A DNA stretch of 64,000 nucleotides from Closterium sp. NIES-65. Taxonomy: Eukaryota > Streptophyta > Zygnematophyceae > Desmidiales > Closteriaceae. The notes under the pieces were generated by a model, which saw only the letters and a program-made list of their open reading frames with translations, did not search any database and was not told the DNA's origin. Of the stretch, positions 34,652 through 44,719 are shown piece after piece; the stretch's first letter is position 1; each line of letters begins with the position of its first letter. The stretch is from the NCBI GenBank assembly GCA_948144175.1, contig CANXME010002010.1:868001-932000 (forward strand), read 5' to 3'. Made by a program: the position numbers and the translations under genes.

Positions 34652-35292
34652 AGTGGCAGTAGCAGTAGTAGCAGTAGCAGTAGCAGCAGTAGCAGTAGTA
34701 GTAGCAGTAGCAGTAGTAGCAGTAAGAGCAGTAGCAGAAGTTGCTGCAGGTGGGGCGGCGCGGCTCGGTCAGGGCGGCGCGACTCGGGCGGCGCGACTCG
34801 GGCGGCGCAGCTCGGGCAGGTAGGGCGGCGCGACGGCGGGCCTATGCACGGTGCGCGGCGGCGCCTAGGGTGCGGCTGCGCGCGGGCCGCGACTGTGTTC
34901 ATGCGGCGGCTAAGCGCGAGCTGCAGCAGCCGACGCGCGATCGCCGCTGCGCGCGGGCTGCGACCTGCGGGCGGGCGGCGGTGGGCCGAGCGTCGGCCTA
35001 GGGGCGAGCGGGGCCTACGGGCGACGGCCTGCTGGGGCTCGCGAGAAAAAATCGGGCCGCCCTAGGCGGCTAGCGAGCTATTCGCGCTAAAAACGCGGGG
35101 CCGCGCTCGGGCTGCTAGCGGGCTACAAACGAGCACCGTGAGAGGAGGGCGCGCGAGGGCGCACTAGGAGAGAGGCGCACGAGGGCGCTAAGACAGTAGG
35201 GCGCACGAGGGCGCTAAGACAGTAGGGCGCACGAGGGCACCTCTAGCGGAACGATGGGCCCTTAGGTAATCGGTCCTAGGTCCCTAACCTAG
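34652..35292 (-). repeat. Leader of element I
   Basis: A GC-rich, non-coding stretch between primer site and gag. It contains a (GTAGCA)n-like array at 34650-34740, GGGCGGCGCGACTCG repeats near 34750-34820 and AGGGCGCACGAGGGCGC repeats near 35130-35240. GGGCCC is at 35256-35261. Confidence 0.8.
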
Positions 35293-35304
35293 GCTCTAAT
35301 ACCA

Positions 35305-35430
35305 TGTTAAGAATGAGAAGTGATTGGACTAGCAAGGTTGGGAGAACAAGTAGGAAAACCTAGAATATTGTACCCTCTAAGGCTAAACCCATTGTAGCCT
35401 ACAGAATAGCAACATATATAATGTTTGACA
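35305..35430 (-). repeat. 5' LTR of element I with adjoining primer site
   Basis: 126 bp. On the minus strand it is followed by TGGTATTAGAGC (35304 down to 35293), an initiator tRNA-Met type primer site, and by a perfect CCTAGGT/ACCTAGG hairpin before GGGCCC. The right target duplication GACGC is at 35431-35435. Confidence 0.92.
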
Positions 35431-35435
35431 GACGC

Positions 35436-36600
35436 CGTGATTTACGTGGAGCAGCCGCATACATACGGCGAAGGGGATTCGCGCGTATGCCAGCTGCGCA
35501 AATCCCTGTACGGGATAAAACAGGTACCAAGGCTTTGGCAGCAGTATGTACACAACATCCTGCTTGAAATCGGGTTCAAACAGATGTCGCATGATCCAGG
35601 AATGTACCGCCGCGATTTCCGCGGTGAATACATTCTCCTCACGGTCTACGTCGACGACCTGCTTTATACGGGATCAAGCAACAAGTTACTCGAGCAGCTC
35701 GAGAAAAGCCTGGCAGGTCGCGTCGACATCACGTGCAACTACGAGGTGAAGCAGTTCATAGGCCTCAACATCTCCTACGCACCTGAGTCCATTCACCTTT
35801 CAGCAGCTAAGTACGCAGAGGAGTTAGGGAAGTCATTCAACATTTCACCTGCACCACTCTCCACTCCCTACCGAACTCCTTGACCGAACCACAAACCTGA
35901 CAACAAAGCCCTATCCCCTGCTGGAGTTCAGACTTACCAGCAGCAGCTAGGATGCCTGCTCTTTGGTTCTGTCACATGCAGGCCTGACCTTTCCTACATT
36001 GCAAGTCAGCTGGCCTAGTACTCACGCAAACCAACGGCTGAGAACCTTCTGGATCTGCAGCGCGCCCTATAGTTTTTCATTTCAACGCCCAAGATTGGGA
36101 TGTGCTACTCAACTGCACCAACCCCATCCTTCAACCTCATTGGCTATGTGGACGCCGATCACGTAGAAGATCCCGACAATCGACGGTCAAGGACTGGCTT
36201 CCTGTTCCGACTCGAACCAACGGGACCAATCTCGTGGAATTCGCAGAAGCAGGAGCTAGTTGCCCTGTCGTCAGCCGAAGCGGAATTCATCGCAGCAACC
36301 GCAGCAGTTCGCGAAGGCCTCTACTTGCAGGAACTCCTGCAGGAGGCGAAATTCCAGCTTCATCCACCTTTCGTCTTCACTGCGACAATTAGAGCGCGAT
36401 TCTCATCACGAACAAACCTGGTTTTGTCAACCGCACCAAGCACATTGCGTTGCGGTACTTCTTCGTGAAAGACGAAGTGGACAAAGGCAAGGTTAACTTG
36501 ACCTACTGCCCGACTGGTGACATGGCAGCAGAATTTCTCACGAAGCGACTGCCACGCCAGCAGTATCAGCATTGCTCCGAACTCAGCGGAGTGGTCAAAC
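35436..36600 (+). pseudogene. C-terminal RT and RNase H fragment of element G
   Basis: It resumes the RT interrupted at 12419: SRVCQLRKSLYGIKQVPRLW near 35480 and the catalytic box YVDDLLYTG near 35648. RNase H follows with GYVDADHVEDPDNRRSRTGF near 36145, ALSSAEAEFIAATAAVREG near 36265 and a TKHIALRYF-like stretch near 36440. Motifs match D closely. A purine tract (GAAGGGGGG) at about 36628-36636 precedes the 3' LTR. Treated as a fossil. Confidence 0.88.
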
Positions 36601-36944
36601 AGGTCAAGACGAGCTACGACCAGGAGTGAAGGGGGGTGTTACGAGATGTCAGAGGTCCACTGGTGATCCCCGATTGATCCTAGGGAAGGTTTACAGGCAT
36701 GTTGGCCTTCGGGGTTATAGGCGCACTGACCCGCTACTTAACAAGCCCTTTTATCCCAATGGTCTAGTGGTTGGAATTCTGACATGGTATCAGAGCGAAG
36801 GTCTCGAGTTCGAATCCCAGTGTGTGCACTTCGGGCATCCCAGTGCGGGGGGGTGTCAGAGGTCCACTGGTGATTCCCGATTGATCCTAGGGAAGGGTTA
36901 CAGGCATGTTGGCCTGGGGGGTTATGGGCGCACCGACCCGCTAC

Positions 36945-38187
36945 CAGGGCTGATTTTATCAGGGTAATTACCCTGATTTCAGGGTGATTACAGGCTTCTC
37001 ACTTGGTGGTCCCTGCAATTTCAGAATTTCCGACTTGATAATACTGATCCATTCAGAATAGTGCTTTAGCGAACCCTGAAATATTGTCTCTAGGCTCAGA
37101 GTAGTGTTCTTACTGACTTTGTCAATGTAGAGTACGCCGTCTGTGGACCCTGGATGCGAGGGTATCGGGACGAAAGTTCCTGGAAATTTCCTTCTGATAT
37201 CTCCCATGTGCGTTATCATGATTGCACTTGTACCCATGTGAGGGTGCCCTTTTTCCACAGTAATACTAACAAGTAACACTGAGAAGGTGGGGTGGATGTT
37301 TGGGGAGAAGGTGGGGTGGGGTGGATGTTTGTGGTGTCGTGCGAAGCGCAGCGTGCTGCAGGGATTTTCGGCTGAACACAGCAGATCTGGTGTGTCATGG
37401 TGAATATCTTGTCCTTGACAGGGCAAATTTCTTATGCGAATTTGCTCTGACAGGGCGAATCTGATGTGCCTGCAGATTTGCCCACGCAATAGCAATCTGA
37501 TATGCCATGTGCTGTTTTGTCGCATTTTTTTGTGAAGAAATGAGGAATGAATGATGAACTAGGAAATGAGTTGGGTACAAATATCAAACCCTAGAAAGCT
37601 GTACCCCATACTGTCTACCCCACTACAGCCTAGAAAGACTATAGCATATAAGTTTGATATTTTTGGCGCCAAATTTTTTGGGGGGTTGATTCGAGGTGGT
37701 TCGCTCACCGTTTGCAAATATACACTGTGGTTGACGGCGAACGTCCACTGTACTTTGGGTGGCACTGGGCAGTCAGTTCGCATGGGTGGCACATCGTGGG
37801 CGATATTCGTGGCTGTGTGGTGCCAAGTCACACTGACGTGTACTTTCGCGTACACTTGTCCAGATATGGCGGGCGAACTTCAGAAGAACCGTGATCTGAC
37901 CCGACAGTTTGTGTGACTTCAGTACAATAAAATCACGACTACCAACTTGGTTGTGTTTTCTGTTTGATTTCGACCGGCCAGGGAAGTGAGGCGTGGGAGG
38001 GAAATGGGAGAAATTTGCGTGATTGGCTGCAACACTGATTTCTTACTCTGAACCCTGACAACTCAGAGTAAGTCGTTGTTGGACACTGACCAGTCAGAGT
38101 AGCGAACCTACGAAAGATGTGCCCTCATAATCCAGGAAGAGTTTTTTTCCCGAAATCAGGGGGGCCCGAAATGAAATTTCAGCCCTG
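36945..38187. mobile_element. Non-autonomous hAT-like DNA transposon in H2
   Basis: Termini are CAGGGCTGATTTTATC at the left and ...ATGAAATTTCAGCCCTG at the right, giving an inverted repeat of about 9 bp that extends imperfectly. The flanking 8-bp duplication CCCGCTAC lies at 36937-36944 and 38188-38195. CAGGG ends plus 8-bp duplications are typical of hAT elements. The left subterminal region has several CAGGGT/ACCCTG motifs. No transposase is recognisable; the longest frames are short. It is more AT-rich than its surroundings and contains a solo LTR (37531-37659). A 10-bp hairpin, CTTACTCTGA/TCAGAGTAAG, lies at 38042-38072. Confidence 0.87.
37531..37659 (-). repeat. Solo LTR inside the hAT element
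   Basis: 129 bp. On the minus strand it reads TATCAAACTTATATGC..., with the core TAGGCTGTAGTGGGGTA and ending CTTCACA. The core matches the LTRs of A, I and K. It is flanked by TTTTT on both sides (37526-37530, 37660-37664). No internal region is present, as after LTR-LTR recombination. Confidence 0.68.
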
Positions 38188-38247
38188 CCCGCTACTTAAC
38201 AAGCCCTTTTACCCCAATGGTCTAGTGGTTGGGATTCTGACACGAGA

Positions 38248-38514
38248 AGCAATGAATGAAGATTACAGTGTACTCGCGACCGCAGCAATAGAAGAATGCA
38301 GTATCGAGAACGAATGTGAAGAGTCAAAATTGACTCGAAACGTCAGACGGTTGAGATGCATCTGGACCCTCGGAGCAGATGATATCGGGCAGCTGTAGGC
38401 AGAAGGATTCTAGCGGGAACAGTTTCGTAACTGTACGCACCGCACGGTTGGGAATGAATTTGAATAAGGGAATGTACCCCTTAGAGTACATGGCTAGCTA
38501 GGTCGATTCGTATT
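38248..38514 (+). repeat. 3' LTR of element G, middle part
   Basis: It continues the LTR that starts at 36637 and matches 7105-7370 of the 5' LTR. It is ended by M's target duplication GTATT (38510-38514). The remaining parts are 41444-41506 and 41753-41851. Confidence 0.87.
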
Positions 38515-39887
38515 TGTTAAAAGTATGAGGAAAAGTTTAGAACAAGAAAGAGGGGTTGCACTAGCAAGCAGTTGTGTACATATAGCAAACCCTAAGTTGG
38601 GCTGTACTCGCTATAGAGTACCCCACTGCAGGCTAGACAAATACAGCATTCTGACACACCCCCATGGCCAAATTGGGGTGTAATCAGCACAACAAGCATG
38701 CATAGGAATAGTTCACAATGATAACTAAAGCTAGAGGCTATCACATAAGGCAAGTGAGGAGGAGGAGAGACTGTGGGGGCGAGAAGATGGGAGGCGACTG
38801 CTGAAGCTGCAGACACACAGGAGCTGCTGGCTCAGTGGCTACCGAATCAAGGGCCCGGACTACAGGAGTAACTGGCTCCGCGGAGATTGTAGCCTCCTGA
38901 CTGGAGCAACTGACCCACAGGCGACTGGCGACTACCGGAGATTGTAGCCTCCGGACTACTGGCGCTGCTGGCGACACGACGGCCGCCTCCACTCAACCTC
39001 CCCCAGCTGCCCCACGCCCCTATCACACACCCCCAGCTGCACCCCTAGCTCCACTCCCACGACACCCCCTAGCACCACTCCTTCGGCTCCCACACACCCA
39101 CCCCCCTGAGCGGCAGCTGCAGCAGCGGGAGACGGAGGAGGAGGAGGAGTAGGGGACGGCGCACACAACCGGCACCCCCACAACCGCCACCCCCACACTC
39201 CCCACCCCAAACCCTAAAACGGGTGACACGGGGTAGGAGCGCGGGGGACGGCGAGGGGGACGGCGCGCGGCCCCCAGGGCGCCACCACGGGGCATCGAGG
39301 GGCCGCGTGTGGCTCCCCAGGGCGCCGCGACGTGGCAGCGGGGGGGTCGCGCACGGCTCCAGGGGCGGCGCGCGGGTCCCCGGGGGCGACGCGAGGGTCG
39401 ACGGGGTTGACGCGCGGGTACCCTGAGGCGACGTGAGGGTCGACGGGAGCGGCGCGCGAGTCCCTTGAGGCGACGCGAGGGTCGACGGGGTGTTGCGCGC
39501 AGGTCCAGCGGGGCCGGCGCGCTAGGAAGAAAAGGGGACGCGCGCCTCGGGGCGCGCGCCAGAGAGGAAATCGCCGTGCCGTCGTGTCAAAATGTAATTG
39601 TATACATCACTTTATAACTGCATGCAATGTAGACTTAGTGTAGTTATCTTTCTTGTTAGGTGGTGCACCTTTCTTCTCTTCTATCATATTTGTACCCTTG
39701 AGCCTACAGTGAAATCGTCCTTTTCTCCTTTGCAACTCACTCGATATTCCCCTTGAACCCTAAAACCTCAGCTACTAAGCTACCATAGCTATGGCTCCTA
39801 AGCCTACTTGTACTTAGTACCTTCACATGCTATCAGAGCATTTATACTCCTAGCCTGTGGGCCCATGATTCCGCTGCATTTCATCCT

Positions 39888-40015
39888 GCCGCGCGCCCGA
39901 GGCGCGCGGCGTATTTTTCTCGCCGTGCGCCCGGGGCGCACGGCGATTTTCTGCCCGCCGTGTGCTCGGGGAGCACGGCGGTTTTCTGCCCGCCGTACGC
40001 CCCGGGCGCGCGGCG
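39888..40015 (+). other. Array of GC hairpins downstream of the primer site of element N
   Basis: GCCGCGCGCC/GGCGCGCGGC (39888-39910, perfect 10-bp stem) and CGCCGTGCGCC/GGCGCACGGCG (39921-39945, perfect 11-bp stem, 3-nt loop) are followed by two less perfect ones near 39955-39981 and 39989-40015. They are separated by short T-rich spacers. Stem sequences differ between hairpins with pairing mostly kept. Confidence 0.75.
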
Positions 40016-40239
40016 TCTTCCTGTCCGCGCGCGGGCTTGTTTTGCCCGCCCGTACCCTGCCCTTCGCGGCGCCCTGCAGAGGCGCCGCTCCTGCTCGTCG
40101 CGACACCCCTGCGGGACCCGTGCGTCACCGCTCCTGCTCGTCGCGACGCCCCTGCGGGACCCGCGGGGCGCTGTCCCTGCTCGTCGCGGCGCACCCCCCC
40201 CCCCCCCTGGCCGCCGCCTCTGCCTCCCCTGCGCCCGCG

Positions 40240-40560
40240 CCTGCGTTGCAGCAACGCGCGGGCCTGCCCTGCACCAGCGACGCCGCCCCTGGAGCAGCCA
40301 CCCCTGGAGCAGCCGCCACTGCAGCAGCCGCCCCTGGCCCCTGGAGCAGCTGCACCAGCAGCCGCCCCTGGCCACTAGAGCAGCTGCCACTGCAAGAGCC
40401 ACCCCTGGCCCCTGAAGCAGCCGCCCCTGGCCCCTGGAGCAGCCACCCCTGCAGCAGCCGCCCCTGGCCCCTGGAGCACCCGCCCCTGCAGCAGCCGCCC
40501 CTGGCCCCTGCAGCAGCCGACCCTGCAGCTGCCAGCGACGCCGCTCCTGGACCCTGTGCA
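40240..40560. repeat. CAGCAGCCGCCCCTGG-type tandem repeats in element N
   Basis: Imperfect units of CAGCCGCCCCTGGCCCCTGG type give long open frames in several phases without any protein-like pattern. The internal part of element C has the same kind of array (about 48130-48800). Confidence 0.8.
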
Positions 40561-41506
40561 GCCGTGGGGGGAGGGTATGGGGGTGGCGGGTGTGGGGGTG
40601 ATGAGTGTGGGTGCTACCCTTCCCCTCCTCCTCCTACTTCGTCTCCCACTACTGCAGCTGCCGTTGAAGGGGGGTGGATGTGTGGGAGCCGAGGGGGAGT
40701 GAAACTAGGGGTGCGGCAAGGGGTGCGGCAAGGGGTGTGAACGGGGTGTGGGACAGGTAGGGGAGGTTGAGTGGAGGTGGCCGCCGTGAAGTCAGCAGCT
40801 CCAGTCGCCCGTGAGACCGTTGCGCCAGTCGCCCGTGAGCCCGTTGCTCCAGACGCCCGTGAGTCAGTTACTCCTGCCGCTCGTCTAGCCGCGGAGTCAG
40901 TTACTCCAGTTGCTCGTGTGCCAGTTGCTCCAGTTGCTAGTGTGCCAGTTGCTCCAGTTGCCCGTGTGCCAGTTGCTCCAGTTGCGCCGTGTGTCATCAG
41001 CTTAAGCTGCCGCCCACCACCTCCTCTCCTCTCATAGTCCCTCCTCCTCCTCACTTGCCCTCTCCGTCTGCTGCGCTCTGCTTGGTGTACCCCTTCCGGG
41101 GGTGTTTCTGCACGTGGTTCTTCACTGCAGGCAGTTAGAGGGTGTGTCAGAATGTAATTGTATACATCACTTTATAACTGCCTACCTGTACTTAGTACCT
41201 TCACACGTCGCACGCTACGGGGCGTGCGACAGATCTAGTAGCAGCGTAAGCAGGTTGGTGGGCCCACAGGCCAAGGAGGGACAGGCTCTGATAGCATGTT
41301 AAAAGTATGAGGAAAATTTTAGAACAAGAAAGAGGGGTTGCACTAGCAAGCAGTTGTGTACATATAGCAAACCCTAAGTTGGGTTGTACTCGCTATAGAG
41401 TACCAGACTGCAGGCTAGGCAAATACAGCATTCTGACAGTATTCCCCTATACTCTTATTTATATCGTTGTATTTGCATGTTTTTATTATCTCAAGCATGT
41501 TACATT

Positions 41507-41747
41507 TGTGAAGATAACCTAAGAGTAGGTAGGCTTAGGAGCCATAGCTTAGGAGCCTTGGTAGTTAAGTTCAAGGGTGAGGAGAAGTGTCGAGAAAGTT
41601 GTGAAGGAGAATGATGGTTTCACTATAGGTTCAAGGGTACAAATATGAAAGAAGTGAAACAAGGTGCACCACCTAACAAGCAAGATAACTACACTAAGTC
41701 TACATTGCAGGCAGTTATAAAGTGATGTATACAATAATATTCCGACA
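41507..41747 (-). repeat. Solo LTR of the N family in G's 3' LTR
   Basis: 241 bp. On the minus strand it begins TGTCGGAATATTATTG and ends TTATCTTCACA, and it aligns along its length with N's 5' LTR (39585-39827). Flanks are ACATT (41502-41506) and AAATT (41748-41752), a target duplication with one mismatch. No internal sequence remains. Confidence 0.8.
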
Positions 41748-41851
41748 AAATTCACTGTGCTATTGAGATCAAGGGCACACCACTACTAGAATAGAACTGC
41801 GCGAACGTTCCTGAGGTGATCCTGGTTACGATCTATTTTCTTATTGCAGCA

Positions 41852-42204
41852 GCAGCGAATTCAAACCATGCGGCGCGAGAACCCGTTTCAAACCTGTTCC
41901 CGCTCTTTTCACTTCAAATGTTTCTGCCTGCATCGGTCTTGGTCAGACGGTTGCTGCGTCGCTTCGACTCTTCTGACTCCTCGATTTCGTACCCGACAGA
42001 GTCGGCTCCTGCAGCATACAGGAATGCCTTCTCCAGGGCTGACGTTTCAAAAAACGCCTCCCTGTTTCTGACCCGCAATTTTTTTTTTCTACTCTGACGG
42101 CACTTGGGCCGCAAAATGGCCACTCTGAGAGTGTTAAGAGAATTCAGGGTTGAAAAAAACACAACCCTGGTCCTTCATTGTTGGGGAAATGAATTCAGAG
42201 TCGC

Positions 42205-42235
<31 letters not shown>

Positions 42236-42720
42236 CCTTCTGGTTTGTTGGTGAACTTCAAGTGGCGAGAAGGACTGTTGCAACATTGGCTCGATTTGGC
42301 GCAACTTTGCAAGTGCCAACCGGGCGACCTGCCACGCAGCTGAGCTGGCACAAGGCACGAACCACCACTTGGCGCGCGAGAATCTGCCGGTGCCTCCGCA
42401 ACATAAATTTTCAACCTACGAATCATGAACAATATACTTCAAGTGCTATGGTGCGGATAAATTTTCGATTTCAGCACCAAAAAGTGCGAAACATTACATG
42501 TGGCAAGATATCCTCTCCCACCGAAACGCCGATTTGTTGTGCTATCCGCTAAGATATCACTATTGGGCTTCTTTTTCTAGCCCGCTTCAACGGTTATCCT
42601 AAGTGGGACACAATTCAACCTCCGTGATACTGCCGCAGATAGAATGTATTCAAATATCGCAGCAGGTGCTGTGTGCTTTGCTCACGTGTTGGCATTCGCT
42701 GCCACCTCGGAGGTGGGTGT
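41852..42720. other. Stretch without a recognised gene or LTR element
   Basis: About 870 bp between the end of G and the start of D, less GC-rich than the elements. It contains a run of about 29 T (42207-42235), a CAGGGTTG/CAACCCTG inverted repeat (42147-42171) and a palindromic CCACCTCGGAGGTGG near 42700. I see no protein-like frame and no RNA gene. It may be original host DNA, or an older, unrecognisable element. Confidence 0.6.
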
Positions 42721-43154
42721 TGTTGGGAACAACAAGTCTTAAGCGCCCCTGTCGTGTCGAAACTCAGGACACAAGCGAAGCAGCTCAAATCGGAGCATCG
42801 CGAGTCAACCATCGGAAGTTAAAGTAACCGCTGGAGGTTACACGAAGGTCAAAGGTCAGCGACCTTTGACTTGACAAATGCAGCGCGACAGCAAGGACAT
42901 ACAACTGACTCGACATTGAGCAGTTGCCCGAGTCGCACTGTATCGAATCGCAACAGTAAAACAGTTTAATTATATCTATTCGTATTCCTTGTACTCTTAT
43001 ATAAACCTTTGTATTTGCTTGTTTTAATCAACTTACTTTGCCCTCACATACTAGCGCAAGGTGGTTCAAAGACTTTTTTTCAAACGCTTCCGCTATTACG
43101 TCATCCTACTCAGACTTTAACTCTACAAAGATCCTAGGGCACCTCAGCCCAACA
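42721..43154 (+). repeat. 5' LTR of element D
   Basis: It begins TGTTGGGAACAACAAGTC and ends GCCCAACA. A TATATAAA box (42998-43005) lies about 150 bp before the end and is the likely promoter; G's LTR has the same GTACTCTTAT context. It matches 57175-57599. Confidence 0.92.
42998..43005 (+). promoter_or_regulatory. TATA box in the 5' LTR of element D
   Basis: TATATAAA in the context TTGTACTCTTATATAAACC. It is conserved in the 3' LTR (57452-57459, with a one-base change after it) and in modified form in G. It would set the start of the element RNA. Confidence 0.6.
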
Positions 43155-43432
43155 TGGTATGAGAGCAAGTTAGAGTTTAAAGTTACCTTTTCTCTTCAAC
43201 ACTCAATACAAAGAAGACATGTCTGCTAGAAAGGAGAGGAGCTCCTCCAACGGCTCTCCAGGCACTACTCCACCTCCTGCCTCTGGCCTACAGACAGAGG
43301 AAGGGACAACCACGAGACCAGCAGCTGGGTTTACGGAAACACCCGCGGGCTTCGATCCAAGTATGATGGAGAAATTCTTCTCCTTCATGTCCTTCTACGA
43401 GCAGCATCAGCAAGAAGTACCTGCGCAGTCAA

Positions 43433-43584
<152 letters not shown>

Positions 43585-44404
43585 GTGACACCCATGAGTC
43601 TCGACGGCTCATCCTACGCACGAGGGAATCAACAACAACAACAGCCTATCTTCGCTCCGTACGAGCCTCAGCGTGGCTCCGTCAGCTTCATGCCGCAACC
43701 GCAATCTGCACCGGGACAAGAAAGAGCACTGGACGCATTACAAGTTCAATCGCAATTCGCGCATGTCCTAAAACTTCAAACGACAAAACCTTTCAACCGA
43801 AAGGATTTCTTCACCTGGTCATTCGAATTCGAGCTGATGATAGAAGGAGCACAGATTCTTGGCTTCTTCGACGGGTCCCTGCCATATCCAACAAACGGCA
43901 CGCAGTATGAGAAGCAGCAGTACACCTATCAATCAATGATGGCATACACAATACTATTGAGGAACATCACCGCGACCCAACAGCGGAACATCAGGACTTA
44001 CCGGGGCTACGGTAACTCCGCGGAGCTCGCGTACAACCACCTGAAGAACCTGTATCAAGCAACAGACAGTGTAAACCAAAGCCGGTTAATGGCGCAGCTG
44101 ACAACAATTGAAATGAAACCAGACAAGAAAGGCATAGCATATATCAGTCGCTGTCGCGAACTGCGCGACAAGCTTCTTCGATGTGGAGGATCAATTTCAG
44201 AAGACGCCTTTGTCACGGTGGTCATCGGCGGTCTTGGCCCCCACTGGCGCTCCACTCGCGCCATACTACGAACACACGGGAGAATCTCCGAAGCAGCACT
44301 CTGCGCCGAAATCCAGGCCGAGCAGCAGGACATGGACCTGCAAGAAGAACGACACAAGAAGAAAACGTTAGTACCCGAGTTCGCTTTTCACACTCAGCGA
44401 CGCT

Positions 44405-44560
44405 ACAACAACAACAACATCGGCAGCAGCAGAGACAACATCGGCAGCAGCAGAGACAACATCAGCAGCAGCAGAGACAACATCGGCAGCAGCAGAGACA
44501 ACATCGGCAGCAGCAGAGACAACATCGGCAGCAGCAGAAACATCATCGGCAGCAGCAGGA
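44405..44560 (+). repeat. 24-bp tandem repeat in element D
   Basis: About six copies of a unit like AACATCGGCAGCAGCAGAGA (plus four bases) encode NIGSSRDN-type repeats in frame. Confidence 0.9.
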
Positions 44561-44719
44561 CCAACGACACCAGTCCTCGTCGACGAAGCACCACCAACAC
44601 CCGCACAGCAGCTGAACCCGACTCAACGAGAAGTCCACAGAAGCGCAAACTTCGTCGCCAGCTTCTACTCCAACTCCGACGCGTATCAAAGCTCACCCGG
44701 ACATCGCGCTCCTGAAGAC

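Larger units (their letters stand above)
12420..35430 (-). mobile_element. Element I: Ty1/copia retrotransposon carrying L, K and J
   Basis: I runs on the minus strand, with its 5' LTR at 35305-35430 and its 3' LTR at 12420-12545 (126 bp each, 4 differences). The target duplication is GACGC at 12415-12419 and 35431-35435, inside G's reverse transcriptase. After removing L, K and J about 7 kb of I remains: leader, gag, protease, integrase, linker, RT and RNase H. It is a sister family to A/B/E/F, its Gag opening MASPTVLTFDSEGRPIKFDVW. It is broken in several places besides the three insertions. Confidence 0.93.
36647..38242 (+). mobile_element. H2: TRIM element, second copy, split by a hAT element
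   Basis: LTR 1 is 36647-36784, the internal part is 36785-36853 (69 bp, primer site TGGTATCAGAGC), and LTR 2 is 36854-36944 plus 38196-38242. The target duplication is CGAGA at 36642-36646 and 38243-38247, ten bases into G's 3' LTR (which starts at 36637). LTRs differ at about 8 of 138 positions. The A box (36760-36770) and B box (36807-36817) match H1. A small hairpin (GCACT...AGTGC) lies between the B box and the purine tract. Confidence 0.92.
39585..41205 (+). mobile_element. Element N: non-coding LTR retrotransposon in element M
   Basis: 5' LTR 39585-39827, then primer site TGCTATCAGAGC (39828-39839), GGGCCC (39859-39864) and four GC hairpins (39888-40015). About 1.1 kb of GC-rich repeat and spacer follows, then a short 3' LTR copy (41145-41205). 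The target duplication is CGTCG at 39580-39584 and 41206-41210. No gag or pol is present. The LTR family matches the solo LTR at 41507-41747. The two LTRs are unequal in length, so it is degraded. Confidence 0.88.
38515..41438 (-). mobile_element. Element M: non-coding LTR retrotransposon carrying N
   Basis: LTRs lie at 38515-38656 and 41297-41438 (142 bp each, 5 differences), with the target duplication GTATT at 38510-38514 and 41439-41443, inside G's 3' LTR. On the minus strand the primer site TGCTATCAGAGC follows the 5' LTR, then GGGCCC (41260-41265) and a GTCGCACGC/GCGTGCGAC hairpin that spans N's insertion point. A TATGG/CATGGGGGTG purine tract precedes the 3' LTR. There is no gag or pol. 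M is a close relative of L and C. Confidence 0.92.
7105..41851 (+). mobile_element. Element G: old Ty1/copia framework with many nested insertions
   Basis: G is a copia element of the same branch as D. It is split by A in its 5' LTR, by H1 in integrase, by I in reverse transcriptase, and by H2, M and a solo LTR in its 3' LTR. G segments are 7105-11000, 11350-12419, 35436-36646, 38248-38514, 41444-41506 and 41753-41851. The two LTRs differ at roughly 7 percent of the positions I compared, the highest of the copia elements here. The coding region has many breaks (more than eight). It is the oldest insertion in the left part of the window. Confidence 0.88.

Noticed and set aside
37712-37894. Short frame in the hAT element that might be a captured gene piece
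   Set aside because: About 60 codons, no recognisable domain, and no support from neighbours; not enough to call.
42033-42170. A 138-bp hAT-derived miniature element (CAGGGCTG...CAACCCTG)
   Set aside because: The ends look right but I could not find a convincing 8-bp duplication, so it is reported only as a weak hint.
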